The translations under genes were made by a program, and so were the position numbers. Below are positions 16,931-24,655 of a DNA stretch of 64,000 nucleotides, piece after piece. Under the pieces are notes generated by a model. The model saw only the letters and a program-made list of their open reading frames with translations. It ran no database searches and was not told the DNA's origin. Positions within the stretch are counted from its first letter, which is position 1, and each line of letters starts with the position of its first letter. The DNA is from SAR86 cluster bacterium SAR86E (GTDB lineage Bacteria > Pseudomonadota > Gammaproteobacteria > Magnimaribacterales > D2472), in assembly GCA_000307935.1 (NCBI GenBank), contig AMWX01000002.1:124001-188000 (forward strand), read 5' to 3'.

Positions 16931-19090
16931 CTATACACCACCCATATTTCCAGTAGTAAAGCCTAATTTTTTTGCTCTATCTTCTGGTGCTGGAGCTTCA
17001 CCAAATAACCCTGAGTCACTTGCGAGTTTCTCCAGCATTGGGGCTGGTTTCCAAAAATTCTTGTCTAATTCAGCAAATTCATTAATTTTTTCAACTACTT
17101 TACCTAAACCGAATTGGTTTGCATAGAACATAGGTCCGCCTCTCCAGATCGGAAAACCGTAGCCATTTATATACACAATATCCATATCACCTGCTCTTTG
17201 TGAAACACCTTCCTCTAAGATTTTTGCCCCTTCATTAACTAATGCGAATATGCATCTATCAATTATTTCTTGATCGGATATTTCTCTTCGTTGTATATTA
17301 TTTTTTTCTGAAACCTCTTTGTAAATAGATTCATTTTCTGGCGCAGGGTTTGGAGCTCTTGATCCCTCAGAATAATTGTAAAAACCTTTTGAATTTTTTT
17401 GACCAAATCTATCTTGTTCACAAAGAGCGTCAGAAATTTTATTAGTTAGTGGTGTTTCTATGCCACCTAATTTTCTTGCTCTCCATCCTAAATCAAGCCC
17501 AACTAAATCCATCATCCTAAATGGCCCCATGCTCATGCCAAAAGATTCTAAAGCACTATCAATTTGATTGGGGAGCGCCCCCTCAAGAAGTAACATATTG
17601 GCTTGGTATGTGTAACCATATAACATTCTATTTCCAATAAACCCAGGAGCATTGAGTGATACTACTGAAGCCTTACCCATTTTCTTCCCAAGAGCCATAA
17701 CTGTAGCCATAGTTTCATCTGAAGATTTACTGCCTCTAACAACTTCCAATAATCGCATTACATTTGCAGGACTAAAAAAGTGAGTACCCACTACTTTGTT
17801 AGGTCTATTGGTTGATGAAGCTATTGCATCTATATCTAAGCCAGATGTATTAGATGCTAGGATAGCTTGATCATTTACTGCTGTGTCTAAGCTTTTAAAA
17901 ATTTCCTGTTTTAGCTCAAGATTTTCATAAACTGCTTCAACTACAATGTCCACATCTGCGAGGTCTTCATATGATAGTGTTGGAGTTATAATCTGCATAA
18001 CTGTATCTTTTTGGTCCTGTGACATCCTTCCTCGATCTACCATCATTTGATAGTTCTTTTCTATTACTCCCATGCCTCTGCTAAGATTTTTTTCATCTTG
18101 ATCTAAAATTAATACTGGTATTCCAGCATTTGCAAAATTCATAGCAATTCCGCCTCCCATTGTTCCAGATCCAACAACACCTGCTGAATTAATTTGATGT
18201 AACGGTGTTTCTTTTGGGATATCAGAAATTTTTGAAGCTGCTCTTTCTCCAAAAAAGATATGAATCATTGCCTCTCTTTGAGGATGAACTAAACACTCAA
18301 GAAAGTATTCAGATTCTTTTTTCATGCCTATATCAAAGTCATCCTCATTGATGGCGGCTTCAACACAAGATATTATTTGTCCTGGTGCAAACTGTCCTCT
18401 TCTTGTCTTGGCTGCTAGTGCCTTAGCTTCTGCTAGAATATTATCCGCACCTCTAGCTTCAAGAAGTTTTTCATTTTTATCTCTCACTTTTGGGTGTTCG
18501 CTAAGAGTAATCTTATCTTGCAAAAAGGCTATGCCATCCTCAATTAAAGAATTTTCAGAAATTGCATCAATTACACCTTGCTGCAAAGCTTTTTTAGCAG
18601 AGATTGGCGTACCAGCAATCATCATTTTTAATGCTTGAGATGGGCCTATAAGTCTTGGAAGTCTTTGAGTCCCTCCAGCACCAGGCAATAAACCTAAATT
18701 CACTTCTGGAAGACCAACTATTGCCTTGTTTGTTCCCATTCTGTAATTGCAAACTAACGCTGTTTCTAGGCCTCCGCCTAGCGCAGTCCCATTAATAGCT
18801 GCTAAAACAGGTTTTTTGCTGAACTCAATCTCTTTAAGAGCTGTATGAAGATCAGGACCATCAGGTTTTTGACCAAATTCTGAGATATCTGCTCCAGCTA
18901 TAAATGATCTGCCGGCTCCAGTTAAGATGATTCCTTTTATGGAGTCATCATTGTTTGCCTTCGCTATACAGTCCGTTAAGCCAGCTCTAACCCCGCTGCT
19001 GAGAGGGTTCACTGGAGGATTATCTACTTCTAAAATAGCGATATTTCCATTTACAGTATAATTAACAGTACCCTTAAGTTCGTTTGCCAT
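16931..19090 (-). CDS. fadB: FadB/FadJ-type enoyl-CoA hydratase / 3-hydroxyacyl-CoA dehydrogenase
   Basis: A two-domain beta-oxidation enzyme of about 719 residues. The N-terminal crotonase domain has AGRSFIAGADISEF and GTALGGGLETALVCNYRMG (oxyanion hole) with PEVNLGLLPGAGGTQRLPRL. The dehydrogenase part has the NAD site VVGSGTMGGGIAMNFANAG, then VVGTHFFSPANVMRLLEVV and PGFIGNRML. The ORF track starts at a TTG (19105); the ATG at 19090 with GAGAA about 8 bases upstream fits the family N-terminus better. No adjacent thiolase (fadA) is present, so it may be the anaerobic-type or a stand-alone paralogue. Probably functions with the acyl-CoA dehydrogenase type enzymes. Confidence 0.93.
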   Translation of the reverse strand: MANELKGTVNYTVNGNIAILEVDNPPVNPLSSGVRAGLTDCIAKANNDDSIKGIILTGAGRSFIAGADISEFGQKPDGPDLHTALKEIEFSKKPVLAAINGTALGGGLETALVCNYRMGTNKAIVGLPEVNLGLLPGAGGTQRLPRLIGPSQALKMMIAGTPISAKKALQQGVIDAISENSLIEDGIAFLQDKITLSEHPKVRDKNEKLLEARGADNILAEAKALAAKTRRGQFAPGQIISCVEAAINEDDFDIGMKKESEYFLECLVHPQREAMIHIFFGERAASKISDIPKETPLHQINSAGVVGSGTMGGGIAMNFANAGIPVLILDQDEKNLSRGMGVIEKNYQMMVDRGRMSQDQKDTVMQIITPTLSYEDLADVDIVVEAVYENLELKQEIFKSLDTAVNDQAILASNTSGLDIDAIASSTNRPNKVVGTHFFSPANVMRLLEVVRGSKSSDETMATVMALGKKMGKASVVSLNAPGFIGNRMLYGYTYQANMLLLEGALPNQIDSALESFGMSMGPFRMMDLVGLDLGWRARKLGGIETPLTNKISDALCEQDRFGQKNSKGFYNYSEGSRAPNPAPENESIYKEVSEKNNIQRREISDQEIIDRCIFALVNEGAKILEEGVSQRAGDMDIVYINGYGFPIWRGGPMFYANQFGLGKVVEKINEFAELDKNFWKPAPMLEKLASDSGLFGEAPAPEDRAKKLGFTTGNMGGV

Positions 19091-19123
19091 AATTAAGTTT
19101 CTCAAATTAAAATTTAATTGTGA

Positions 19124-19129
19124 ATTATA
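19124..19129 (-). promoter_or_regulatory. Probable -10 element of the fadB-like gene
   Basis: On the minus strand the sequence reads TATAAT, a perfect -10 hexamer, about 34 bases upstream of the preferred ATG. A good -35 hexamer is not obvious at the usual distance. This leaves a leader of about 27 bases containing the GAGAA ribosome-binding candidate. Confidence 0.45.
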
Positions 19130-19241
19130 TAGTCTTTTTGACTAATGTAATCTGCTAATTTGTGCAAAAAACCGCAACTCCTTGTCTAAATATCAATATT
19201 ATTTATATGAATTAATATTTTATATTTATTTATAAAAAGTA

Positions 19242-19269
19242 TTGATATATTAATATAAGTATATATAAT
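19242..19269 (+). promoter_or_regulatory. Strong sigma70-type promoter for a structured short transcript
   Basis: TTGATA (five of six matches to the -35 consensus) is followed after 16 bases by a perfect TATAAT. The predicted transcription start is near 19276, exactly at the base of an 8-bp perfect hairpin. The surrounding DNA is extremely AT-rich (19195-19270), typical of an upstream promoter region. No annotated protein gene begins for the next 230 bases, so this promoter points to a small RNA or to the small ORF at 19364. Confidence 0.55.
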
Positions 19270-19275
19270 AACACT

Positions 19276-19353
19276 CAACAGCAAATCTCTCCCCCCTATG
19301 AGTTGCTGTTAATTCTCTGGAATATGGAGGGCTTATGCCCTCCACCTCTTTTA
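19276..19353 (+). ncRNA. Candidate structured small RNA or mRNA leader with two hairpins
   Basis: Hairpin 1 is AACAGCAA (19277-19284) pairing perfectly with TTGCTGTT (19303-19310) around an 18-base loop with a run of six C. Hairpin 2 is TGGAGGGC (19325-19332) pairing with GCCCTCCA (19337-19344) around TTAT, followed four bases later by TCTTTT, which resembles an intrinsic terminator. The C-rich loop can pair with the GGAGGG arm of hairpin 2 and with Shine-Dalgarno sequences in general, like C-rich target-binding loops of known regulatory RNAs. I recognise no known RNA family. It may instead be the leader of the 29-codon ORF that follows. Confidence 0.45.
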
Positions 19354-19363
19354 AAGGTTTGTT

Positions 19364-19453
19364 ATGAAAAGAAAAGTTATTGATCAAGTTGAGCTACTAG
19401 TATTAGTTTCAATATTTATATCGTCTGTATACGCAATATCACCAGTCGTATAG
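19364..19453 (+). CDS. Possible 29-residue small hydrophobic protein
   Basis: An ATG with AAAGG seven bases upstream opens a 29-codon frame ending in TAG, too short for the ORF track. The peptide starts MKRKVIDQVE and continues with a hydrophobic stretch (LLVLVSIFISSVYAI), the layout of a single-span membrane peptide or a signal-like sequence with Tyr-Ala near its end. It lies 20 bases after hairpin 2 of the candidate RNA and about 50 bases before the glutathione peroxidase gene. It could be a real small membrane protein, a leader peptide, or chance. I recognise no family. Confidence 0.3.
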   Translation: MKRKVIDQVELLVLVSIFISSVYAISPVV

Positions 19454-19494
19454 ACTTAACCAGCCCAAACCGTTCCGATGGTTGATACAGGTTG

Positions 19495-19500
19495 TATAAT
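19495..19500 (+). promoter_or_regulatory. -10 element giving an apparently leaderless mRNA
   Basis: A perfect TATAAT ends only six bases before the ATG at 19507. The expected transcription start therefore falls on or next to the A of the start codon, and no Shine-Dalgarno is visible. No strong -35 hexamer is seen. The ORF-track start (TTG at 19492) lies upstream of and across this element and is unlikely to be used. Confidence 0.4.
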
Positions 19501-19506
19501 ACTTAT

Positions 19507-20037
19507 ATGAAAAAAAGGCTCATTGTAATTTTCTTACTAGCTTGCTCTTTACATGCAAAATCTGAATGTTCCGGTGCGTTGAACACCTCTATGAAAATAC
19601 TTGATTCAGATTTATCCCAAAATCTATGTCAATATTTTGGAAAAGTTGTTTTGGTAGTAAACGTTGCAAGTAGGTGCGGATACACTTCTCAATACTCCGG
19701 CTTGCAAGCTCTATATGCCAAGCACAAATCCGAAGGCTTGGTAATACTTGGGGTTCCTTCAAGAGATTTTTTTCAAGAATATTCTGATGAATCTAAAGTT
19801 GCTGAATTTTGTAGTACAGAATATGGCGTAACTTTTCCTATGTTCTCAACAGTAAAGGTTAGAGGCAGAAAAGCTCACCCACTTTACAAAAAATTGATTG
19901 CTGAGTCTGGTAATGAGCCAAGATGGAATTTCAATAAATATTTAATTAATAGAGATGGGAAAGTGATTGAGTACTTTAAGTCTAATATCAAACCAGAATC
20001 TAATGAGCTTATTGAAGCGATAAAAGCTGCCCTCTAA
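19507..20037 (+). CDS. Glutathione peroxidase family protein, Cys-type, exported
   Basis: A 176-residue thiol peroxidase of the glutathione peroxidase superfamily, which reduces peroxides with glutathione or thioredoxin. A signal peptide (MKKRLIVIFLLACSLHAKSE) directs it out of the cytoplasm. The peroxidatic Cys is in NVASRCGYTSQYSGLQ, and the Trp and Asn of the active site are in RWNFNKYLI. The usual FPCNQF segment reads VPSRDFFQE, so the catalytic Gln is replaced, as in a known subfamily with a DF at this place. FCSTEYGVTFPMF contains a possible resolving Cys. The ATG at 19507 was chosen over the track's TTG because the signal peptide begins there. Confidence 0.85.
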   Translation: MKKRLIVIFLLACSLHAKSECSGALNTSMKILDSDLSQNLCQYFGKVVLVVNVASRCGYTSQYSGLQALYAKHKSEGLVILGVPSRDFFQEYSDESKVAEFCSTEYGVTFPMFSTVKVRGRKAHPLYKKLIAESGNEPRWNFNKYLINRDGKVIEYFKSNIKPESNELIEAIKAAL

Positions 20038-20675
20038 TCTTCCCCAATTATCACTTTTCCAGGCCTACAGTTTGCAAACACTCCGTTATCTAATACTCCG
20101 GGGATGAGGTTTATTATTTGTTCTATAAAAATTGGATCATTAATATCTAAATCATGTACATCAAGTATTTGATTGCCTTGATCAGTTAAAAAATCTTCTC
20201 TTAGAATAGGTCTGCCTCCAAGTTTTACAAGTTCTCTAGCTACATAACTTCTGCTCTTAATTATGGCCTCAACTGGCAATGGAAAATTGCCTAGGGTTTT
20301 AACAAGCTTTGATCTATCTACAATACAAACAAATTCACGTGCAGCAGATGCAACAATTTTTTCTCTAGTATGAGCGCCACCACCACCTTTAATTAAGTTA
20401 TTTAATGCATCTACTTCGTCAGCTCCATCTACATAAACCAGAATTTCGTTTACATCATTTAGCTCAAACACTTCTATTCCATTTTCTTTTAAAAGGATGG
20501 TAGAAGCTTCGGAGCTAGAGACAGCTCCTTTAAAAAGATTTTTGATTTTACCAAGCTCATCAATAAAATAATTTACCGTTGATCCAGTTCCAACACCTAC
20601 AATAGAGTCTGAATCAATTTTTGGTTTAATCCAGTCTATTGCTTGCATAGCAGCATTTAGTTTTGACTTGCTCAT
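20034..20675 (-). CDS. rpiA: Ribose-5-phosphate isomerase A
   Basis: RpiA interconverts ribose 5-phosphate and ribulose 5-phosphate in the pentose phosphate pathway. The 213-residue protein has the phosphate-loop GVGTGSTVNYFID, the catalytic DGADEVD, KGGGGAHTREKIVASAA and the C-terminal GVLDNGVFA. Its start is 24 bases from the divergent ilvA start, a pairing common in gammaproteobacteria. Its stop overlaps the end of the peroxidase gene by four bases. Confidence 0.97.
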   Translation of the reverse strand: MSKSKLNAAMQAIDWIKPKIDSDSIVGVGTGSTVNYFIDELGKIKNLFKGAVSSSEASTILLKENGIEVFELNDVNEILVYVDGADEVDALNNLIKGGGGAHTREKIVASAAREFVCIVDRSKLVKTLGNFPLPVEAIIKSRSYVARELVKLGGRPILREDFLTDQGNQILDVHDLDINDPIFIEQIINLIPGVLDNGVFANCRPGKVIIGED

Positions 20676-20699
20676 TATGGGTATAATACGTAAGTTATC

Positions 20700-22247
20700 A
20701 TGAGACTAAAAATAATAAAAACAGGTTCATTCAGAGCATCTAAAAAATACTTAGATTTAATTTCTAAATCAAAAGTATACGATGTTGCAATAAATACTCC
20801 TATAAGTTTCGCTGGCAATCTGTCTACCAAGCTAGAAAATGAAGTCTTTTTAAAGAGAGAAGACCTGCAACCAATCTTCTCATTCAAAATACGTGGGGCA
20901 TATAATAAAATTTCTAATCTAAGTCTAGATCAGCAAAAAAATGGTGTTATTACAGCCTCTGCTGGAAATCACGCTCAGGGTGTAGCAAATGCTTGTAAGA
21001 ATCTAAAAATACCATGTTTAATTGTAATGCCATTAACAACTCCAGAGATAAAAGTAAAATCTGTTAAAAGATTTGGATCTAAAGTTTTGCTTTATGGCGA
21101 TAATTTTGATGAAGCTTCAAAAAAAGCAATGCAGCTTGCAAAAGATCAGAGTCTTGAGTTTATTGAAGCATTTGATGATCCATATACCATAGCTGGACAA
21201 GGAACAGTTGGAAAAGAAATTTTAGATATTGATAAGGATTTAGATGTAATTTTTGTTCCAGTTGGTGGTGGCGGTTTATTGGCGGGCATAAGTGCATGGG
21301 CAGCTCAAACTCAAAAAAAGACAAAAATTTATGGTGTTGAGGTCGAAGATTCAGCTTGCTTAGCAGAAGCAATAAAAGCAGATAAAAGAGTTCGCCTCAG
21401 GGAAGTTGGATTATTCGCAGATGGCGTTGCAGTAGAGCGCATTGGAAAAAACAACTTTGATGTTATAAAAGAATGTGTTGATGGCGTTATTACTGTGAGC
21501 ATTGATGAGTTATGTGCAGCAGTAAAAGATATTTTTGAAGATACAAGGGTTCTATCCGAGCCTGCAGGCGCTCTTGCTTTAGCAGGGCTTAAAAAATATG
21601 CATCAAAAATTTCAAATAAACGCTTGTTAGCTATTAGCAGCGGGGCAAATGTTAATTTTGAAAGACTTAGCTATATTGTGGAAAGATCAGAGGTTGGAGA
21701 AAATAGAGAAAAACTTTTGAGCATTAAAATCCCAGAAAAACCTGGCAGCTTTCTAAAGCTTTGCAAGGTTTTTGGCCGATCTCAAATTACGGAGTTTAAC
21801 TATAGATTTGCCAATAAAATAAATGCGCATGTTCTTGTAGGAATTAAAACCGAAAACGAAGAGTCGTTCAAAAAAATTAAAAGCAAGCTTGTAATGAGTA
21901 AGTTTAAATTTAATGACTTAACAAAAAATCAAATTTCTAATGACCATCTTCGACATATGGTAGGAGGGCACAAGAGCGTTATTTCTGAAAGAGATTCAGA
22001 GAGGTTATTTAGATGCCAATTCCCAGTGAGACCAGGTGCTTTAATGGGATTCTTAAAGGATTTCGGCTCTAAGTGGAATATTTCATTATTTCATTACAGA
22101 AATCTTGGAGCTGCATTTGCCAATGTATTGATTGGGATTGAGGATAAAAGCAAGTCAAAGAATGCTTTAGAGAAGCATCTTAAATCTTTAGACTACAGCT
22201 TCGTCGAAGAAACAGACAATACAGCTTACAGGGAGTTTTTAAGATAA
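20700..22247 (+). CDS. ilvA: Threonine ammonia-lyase, biosynthetic
   Basis: IlvA deaminates threonine to 2-oxobutanoate, the first step of isoleucine synthesis, using pyridoxal phosphate. The 515-residue length matches the biosynthetic, two-ACT-domain form. The PLP lysine is in FSFKIRGAYNKI, the phosphate loop in VGGGGLLAGIS, and SAGNHAQGVA is also present. The C-terminal ~190 residues carry two ACT-like repeats (KIPEKPGSFLKLCKVF and QFPVRPGALMGFLKDF), which mediate isoleucine feedback. It shares one base with the next gene (TAATG). Confidence 0.96.
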   Translation: MRLKIIKTGSFRASKKYLDLISKSKVYDVAINTPISFAGNLSTKLENEVFLKREDLQPIFSFKIRGAYNKISNLSLDQQKNGVITASAGNHAQGVANACKNLKIPCLIVMPLTTPEIKVKSVKRFGSKVLLYGDNFDEASKKAMQLAKDQSLEFIEAFDDPYTIAGQGTVGKEILDIDKDLDVIFVPVGGGGLLAGISAWAAQTQKKTKIYGVEVEDSACLAEAIKADKRVRLREVGLFADGVAVERIGKNNFDVIKECVDGVITVSIDELCAAVKDIFEDTRVLSEPAGALALAGLKKYASKISNKRLLAISSGANVNFERLSYIVERSEVGENREKLLSIKIPEKPGSFLKLCKVFGRSQITEFNYRFANKINAHVLVGIKTENEESFKKIKSKLVMSKFKFNDLTKNQISNDHLRHMVGGHKSVISERDSERLFRCQFPVRPGALMGFLKDFGSKWNISLFHYRNLGAAFANVLIGIEDKSKSKNALEKHLKSLDYSFVEETDNTAYREFLR

Positions 22248-23368
22248 TGATACGAGAATTTGAAATTTTTATCCCAGATGAAAAAATTGAACTTTTAAAT
22301 CAAAAGATTGATTTAACTAGATGGCCTGATGAAATTAATGATGAAAGGTGGACTTTAGGTACAAAAAAATCATATTTACAAGACGCAGTTCAAAATTGGA
22401 GAAATAGTTTTGACTGGAGGAAGCATGAAGCTAAACTCAATGAAGCTGGCAGTTACAAATTTAAAACTGAATCAGGGCTTGAACTCCACTACTTGCATAA
22501 AAAATCAGGCTCAAAAAATGCAATTCCATTATTACTGACACATGGTTGGCCCGGAAGTGTACAGGAATTTCTTAAGATTATGCCTTTATTAATGAATGGA
22601 AAGGATGGAATAGGATTCGATGTAGTCTGCCCAGCTATTCCAGGATATGGATTTTCAGATAAACCAAGCGAGCAAGGAATGAATGCTAAAGAGGTTGCTA
22701 AACTTGAAAATGAACTAATGCTTGCTTTGGGATACAAAAAATACATTGCTCAAGGGGGTGATTGGGGTTCAATGATAACTAAATGGATAGCAGAACTATT
22801 TCCAGAAAACTGCATAGGTATCCATTTAAACTTAGTCATAGCCTTTCCACCCGATGGACAAGATCCAATGGAGGGAGTGTCAGCCGAAGAAGCTGAGGGA
22901 ATGAAAAATATAGAAAAATATCAAGCAACAGGATATGGATATTTTGCAATTCAAAGTACTAAGCCTCAAACAGTTGGTTATGGCTTAAATGATTCTCCTG
23001 TTGGTCTGGCTGCCTGGATTATTGAGAAATTTCATGGCTGGACAAAAGATAATACAGACAAACTAGTTGTTTCACTGGATGAGATTCTAGCCATTGTATC
23101 TCTGTACTGGTATACAGAATCTATCACATCCTCGGCAAGATTTTATTATGAGAATGGCCCATTGGGATTTACATTTAATCCAGTATCTCAGCCAATGGCC
23201 GGAGCTATTTTTAAAAATGAAATTGCAAGACCGCCAAGAGTTTGGGCGGAAAAAATCTATAATATTGTCCAATGGAATCAATATTCAGGCGGGCACTTTG
23301 CTGCATTAGAGAATCCAGAAATCCTTTCAGATGATATTTTTAGCTTTGCTGCAAAATTAGAAATTTAA
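22247..23368 (+). CDS. Epoxide hydrolase family alpha/beta hydrolase with EHN domain
   Basis: A 373-residue protein with an N-terminal epoxide-hydrolase (EHN) domain (about 1-105, opening REFEIFIPDEKIELLNQKI) and an alpha/beta hydrolase fold. It has the oxyanion motif LTHGWPGSVQEF, the nucleophile Asp in QGGDWGSMITKW and the catalytic His in SGGHFAALENPEIL. Tyr residues for epoxide protonation are plausible but not assigned. Microsomal-type epoxide hydrolases open epoxides by water; marine bacteria often carry several. The start overlaps the ilvA stop, so it is in the ilvA transcript, although the functional link is unclear. Confidence 0.88.
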   Translation: MIREFEIFIPDEKIELLNQKIDLTRWPDEINDERWTLGTKKSYLQDAVQNWRNSFDWRKHEAKLNEAGSYKFKTESGLELHYLHKKSGSKNAIPLLLTHGWPGSVQEFLKIMPLLMNGKDGIGFDVVCPAIPGYGFSDKPSEQGMNAKEVAKLENELMLALGYKKYIAQGGDWGSMITKWIAELFPENCIGIHLNLVIAFPPDGQDPMEGVSAEEAEGMKNIEKYQATGYGYFAIQSTKPQTVGYGLNDSPVGLAAWIIEKFHGWTKDNTDKLVVSLDEILAIVSLYWYTESITSSARFYYENGPLGFTFNPVSQPMAGAIFKNEIARPPRVWAEKIYNIVQWNQYSGGHFAALENPEILSDDIFSFAAKLEI

Positions 23369-23384
23369 AAAATAAATTCTCCTA

Positions 23385-23951
23385 TCAAGAAAATTTTTTA
23401 CTTTGTTGTTCAGAAAAAACAATATCTAGTTTTATATCATGCGATTCATTGATGGAGTCATCGATAAATTGAAAATCATAAATTAAGCCAATCAGCAGAG
23501 GTCTATTATTTCTTTCCATGACAGATTCCAAAAATCTGTCATAGTAACCCCCACCATATCCAAGCCTATAGCCGTTTTTATCCACACCAACTGTTGGAAT
23601 AATAATGACCTCATGATCAATTGGTTTTACTTTGTCCCCGTCTGATGGCTCGAAAATATCATATTTATTTTTTCTGAGTTTCTTAAAATCTTTGGGAGCA
23701 ATTAAACTCATTGAATGATTTGGCTCAACTTTTGGAAAGGTCGTTAAGAGATTTTTTTTCAATCTTATATTGGTAAGGGTTGCTAGATCGACCTCATTAT
23801 TTACAGAAAAGTAACTTCCTAGAGTTGTGATAGCGGTCAAGTTTAATCCTAAGTCAGCATTTCTAAGAATTGTTTTTGAGAGGTTTGAGAGTTCGGATAA
23901 CCCTAAAGTATTTCTTTTTTGGAGGATAGATTGTCTATATGTCGTTTTCAC
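23385..23951 (-). CDS. ygfA: 5-formyltetrahydrofolate cyclo-ligase
   Basis: This enzyme converts 5-formyl-THF to 5,10-methenyl-THF with ATP. Family motifs are RQSILQKRNTLG at the N-terminus, the C-terminal GVDKNGYRLGYGGGYYDRFLE and IGLIYDFQF. The ORF-track GTG at 23978 lies inside the 3' arm of the 6S RNA closing stem. The GTG at 23951 matches the family N-terminus better (KTTYRQS..., 188 residues), so I use it. No good Shine-Dalgarno is seen. It lies downstream of 6S RNA on the same strand, as ygfA does in E. coli, and is probably read through from the 6S promoter. Confidence 0.9.
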   Translation of the reverse strand: MKTTYRQSILQKRNTLGLSELSNLSKTILRNADLGLNLTAITTLGSYFSVNNEVDLATLTNIRLKKNLLTTFPKVEPNHSMSLIAPKDFKKLRKNKYDIFEPSDGDKVKPIDHEVIIIPTVGVDKNGYRLGYGGGYYDRFLESVMERNNRPLLIGLIYDFQFIDDSINESHDIKLDIVFSEQQSKKFS

Positions 23952-23965
23952 ATTTGTGTTAACTA

Positions 23966-24134
23966 AAAACCAATTCACCGCTACTCATCGTTACCTGAAC
24001 CGAAAGCTCAGGTGGTGAAGCTCATACTGCATCAGGCTTCCCTCAATGGTAATGCACAACAACAGCAGTGGAAAATCACCTTTAAATATATTATCGGTTC
24101 AAAGAATCTCGATAAGTTGGCGAATGAACCAGTC
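23966..24134 (-). ncRNA. ssrS: 6S RNA (SsrS)
   Basis: 6S RNA binds sigma70 RNA polymerase by imitating an open promoter. The position between zapA and the cyclo-ligase gene, on the same strand, is the gammaproteobacterial 6S locus. The roughly 169-base transcript folds as expected. An 11-bp closing stem (ACUGGUUCAUU with GGUGAAUUGGU, including wobble pairs) is followed by CUUAUCG with CGAUGAG and UUUGAACC with GGUUCAGG. An AU-rich central bubble and a terminal arm (ACUGC/GCAGU) follow. A TATAAT lies 6-7 bases upstream of the inferred 5' end. The ends are approximate. Confidence 0.85.
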
Positions 24135-24140
24135 AAATTG

Positions 24141-24146
24141 ATTATA
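24141..24146 (-). promoter_or_regulatory. -10 element of the 6S RNA promoter
   Basis: On the minus strand TATAAT lies six bases before the inferred 6S 5' end (near 24134). The -35 region at 16-18 bases spacing is a weak match (TTCTCT/TCTCTT). The position just after the zapA stop agrees with a dedicated 6S promoter. Confidence 0.6.
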
Positions 24147-24177
24147 AATCAGTTGATATCAAAAAGAGAAGACTATT

Positions 24178-24447
24178 TTAATTTAGGGACTTCTCAATCT
24201 CTGAAACAAGGCTATTTAGGTTTCGTTCATCTCCCTCAGAGAGGGCGGCACCCTCTTGAGGAAGTTGACTTTTAAAAGCCAAATCTAGGCTTGTCAAAAT
24301 TAATGCATTTGATTTATCTGGAATTGAATCTATTTGCTTATTTAATATTTCAGCTGCTTTGATAAGGCCTTCTTTATCTTTTGGCGGACAAGCAATTGAT
24401 ATTTTTTTGCCCATAATCATTAGTTCTAAAACTTCTTTATTGCCCAT
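24178..24447 (-). CDS. zapA: Cell division protein ZapA
   Basis: ZapA cross-links FtsZ filaments in the Z-ring. The 89-residue protein has the family N-terminus (LELMIMGKKISIACPPKDKEGLIKAAEILNKQI, with the conserved CP and AA positions), then a helix likely to form the coiled-coil dimer. It overlaps the upstream coiled-coil gene by 11 bases and is followed by the 6S RNA, the classical order. Confidence 0.9.
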   Translation of the reverse strand: MGNKEVLELMIMGKKISIACPPKDKEGLIKAAEILNKQIDSIPDKSNALILTSLDLAFKSQLPQEGAALSEGDERNLNSLVSEIEKSLN

Positions 24448-24649
24448 TTGATTTAATAACTTTTGCTAGCTTTGAATTAACCTTTTCAAGCTTCTTGATT
24501 TCATTTGCTTGAACAAGTTTATGTTTCTTCCATTCTCTCTCTTTTTTAATGTACGCATTAATTATGCCCTTTTGCTCATTAAATCTTTTTAAAAGCTTTT
24601 CGGTGCTTTTGATTAAATTATTGATAGAACTTTTTGAATTATCACTCAT
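24437..24649 (-). CDS. Small coiled-coil protein upstream of zapA (TIGR02449/ZapB-like)
   Basis: A 70-residue, highly charged, all-helical protein: long runs of Lys/Glu with leucine spacing (IKKLEKVNSKLAKVIKSNGQ) suggest a coiled coil, with no membrane segment. In many gammaproteobacteria a 65-75-residue TIGR02449-type, ZapB-like protein precedes zapA, and this gene has that position, size and composition. It overlaps zapA by 11 bases. A role in divisome assembly is an inference from this context. Confidence 0.7.
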   Translation of the reverse strand: MSDNSKSSINNLIKSTEKLLKRFNEQKGIINAYIKKEREWKKHKLVQANEIKKLEKVNSKLAKVIKSNGQ

Positions 24650-24655
24650 ATGAAT

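Noticed and set aside
19325-19352. Hairpin 2 taken as the terminator of fadB
   Set aside because: fadB runs on the minus strand and its start, not its end, faces this region. The hairpin can only serve a plus-strand transcript as a terminator because the T-run is on that strand.
24012-24275. ORF of 87 aa on the plus strand across the 6S RNA and zapA end
   Set aside because: It lies opposite the 6S RNA and the zapA 3' part, has no recognisable domain and no ribosome binding site. The minus-strand RNA and gene explain the sequence.
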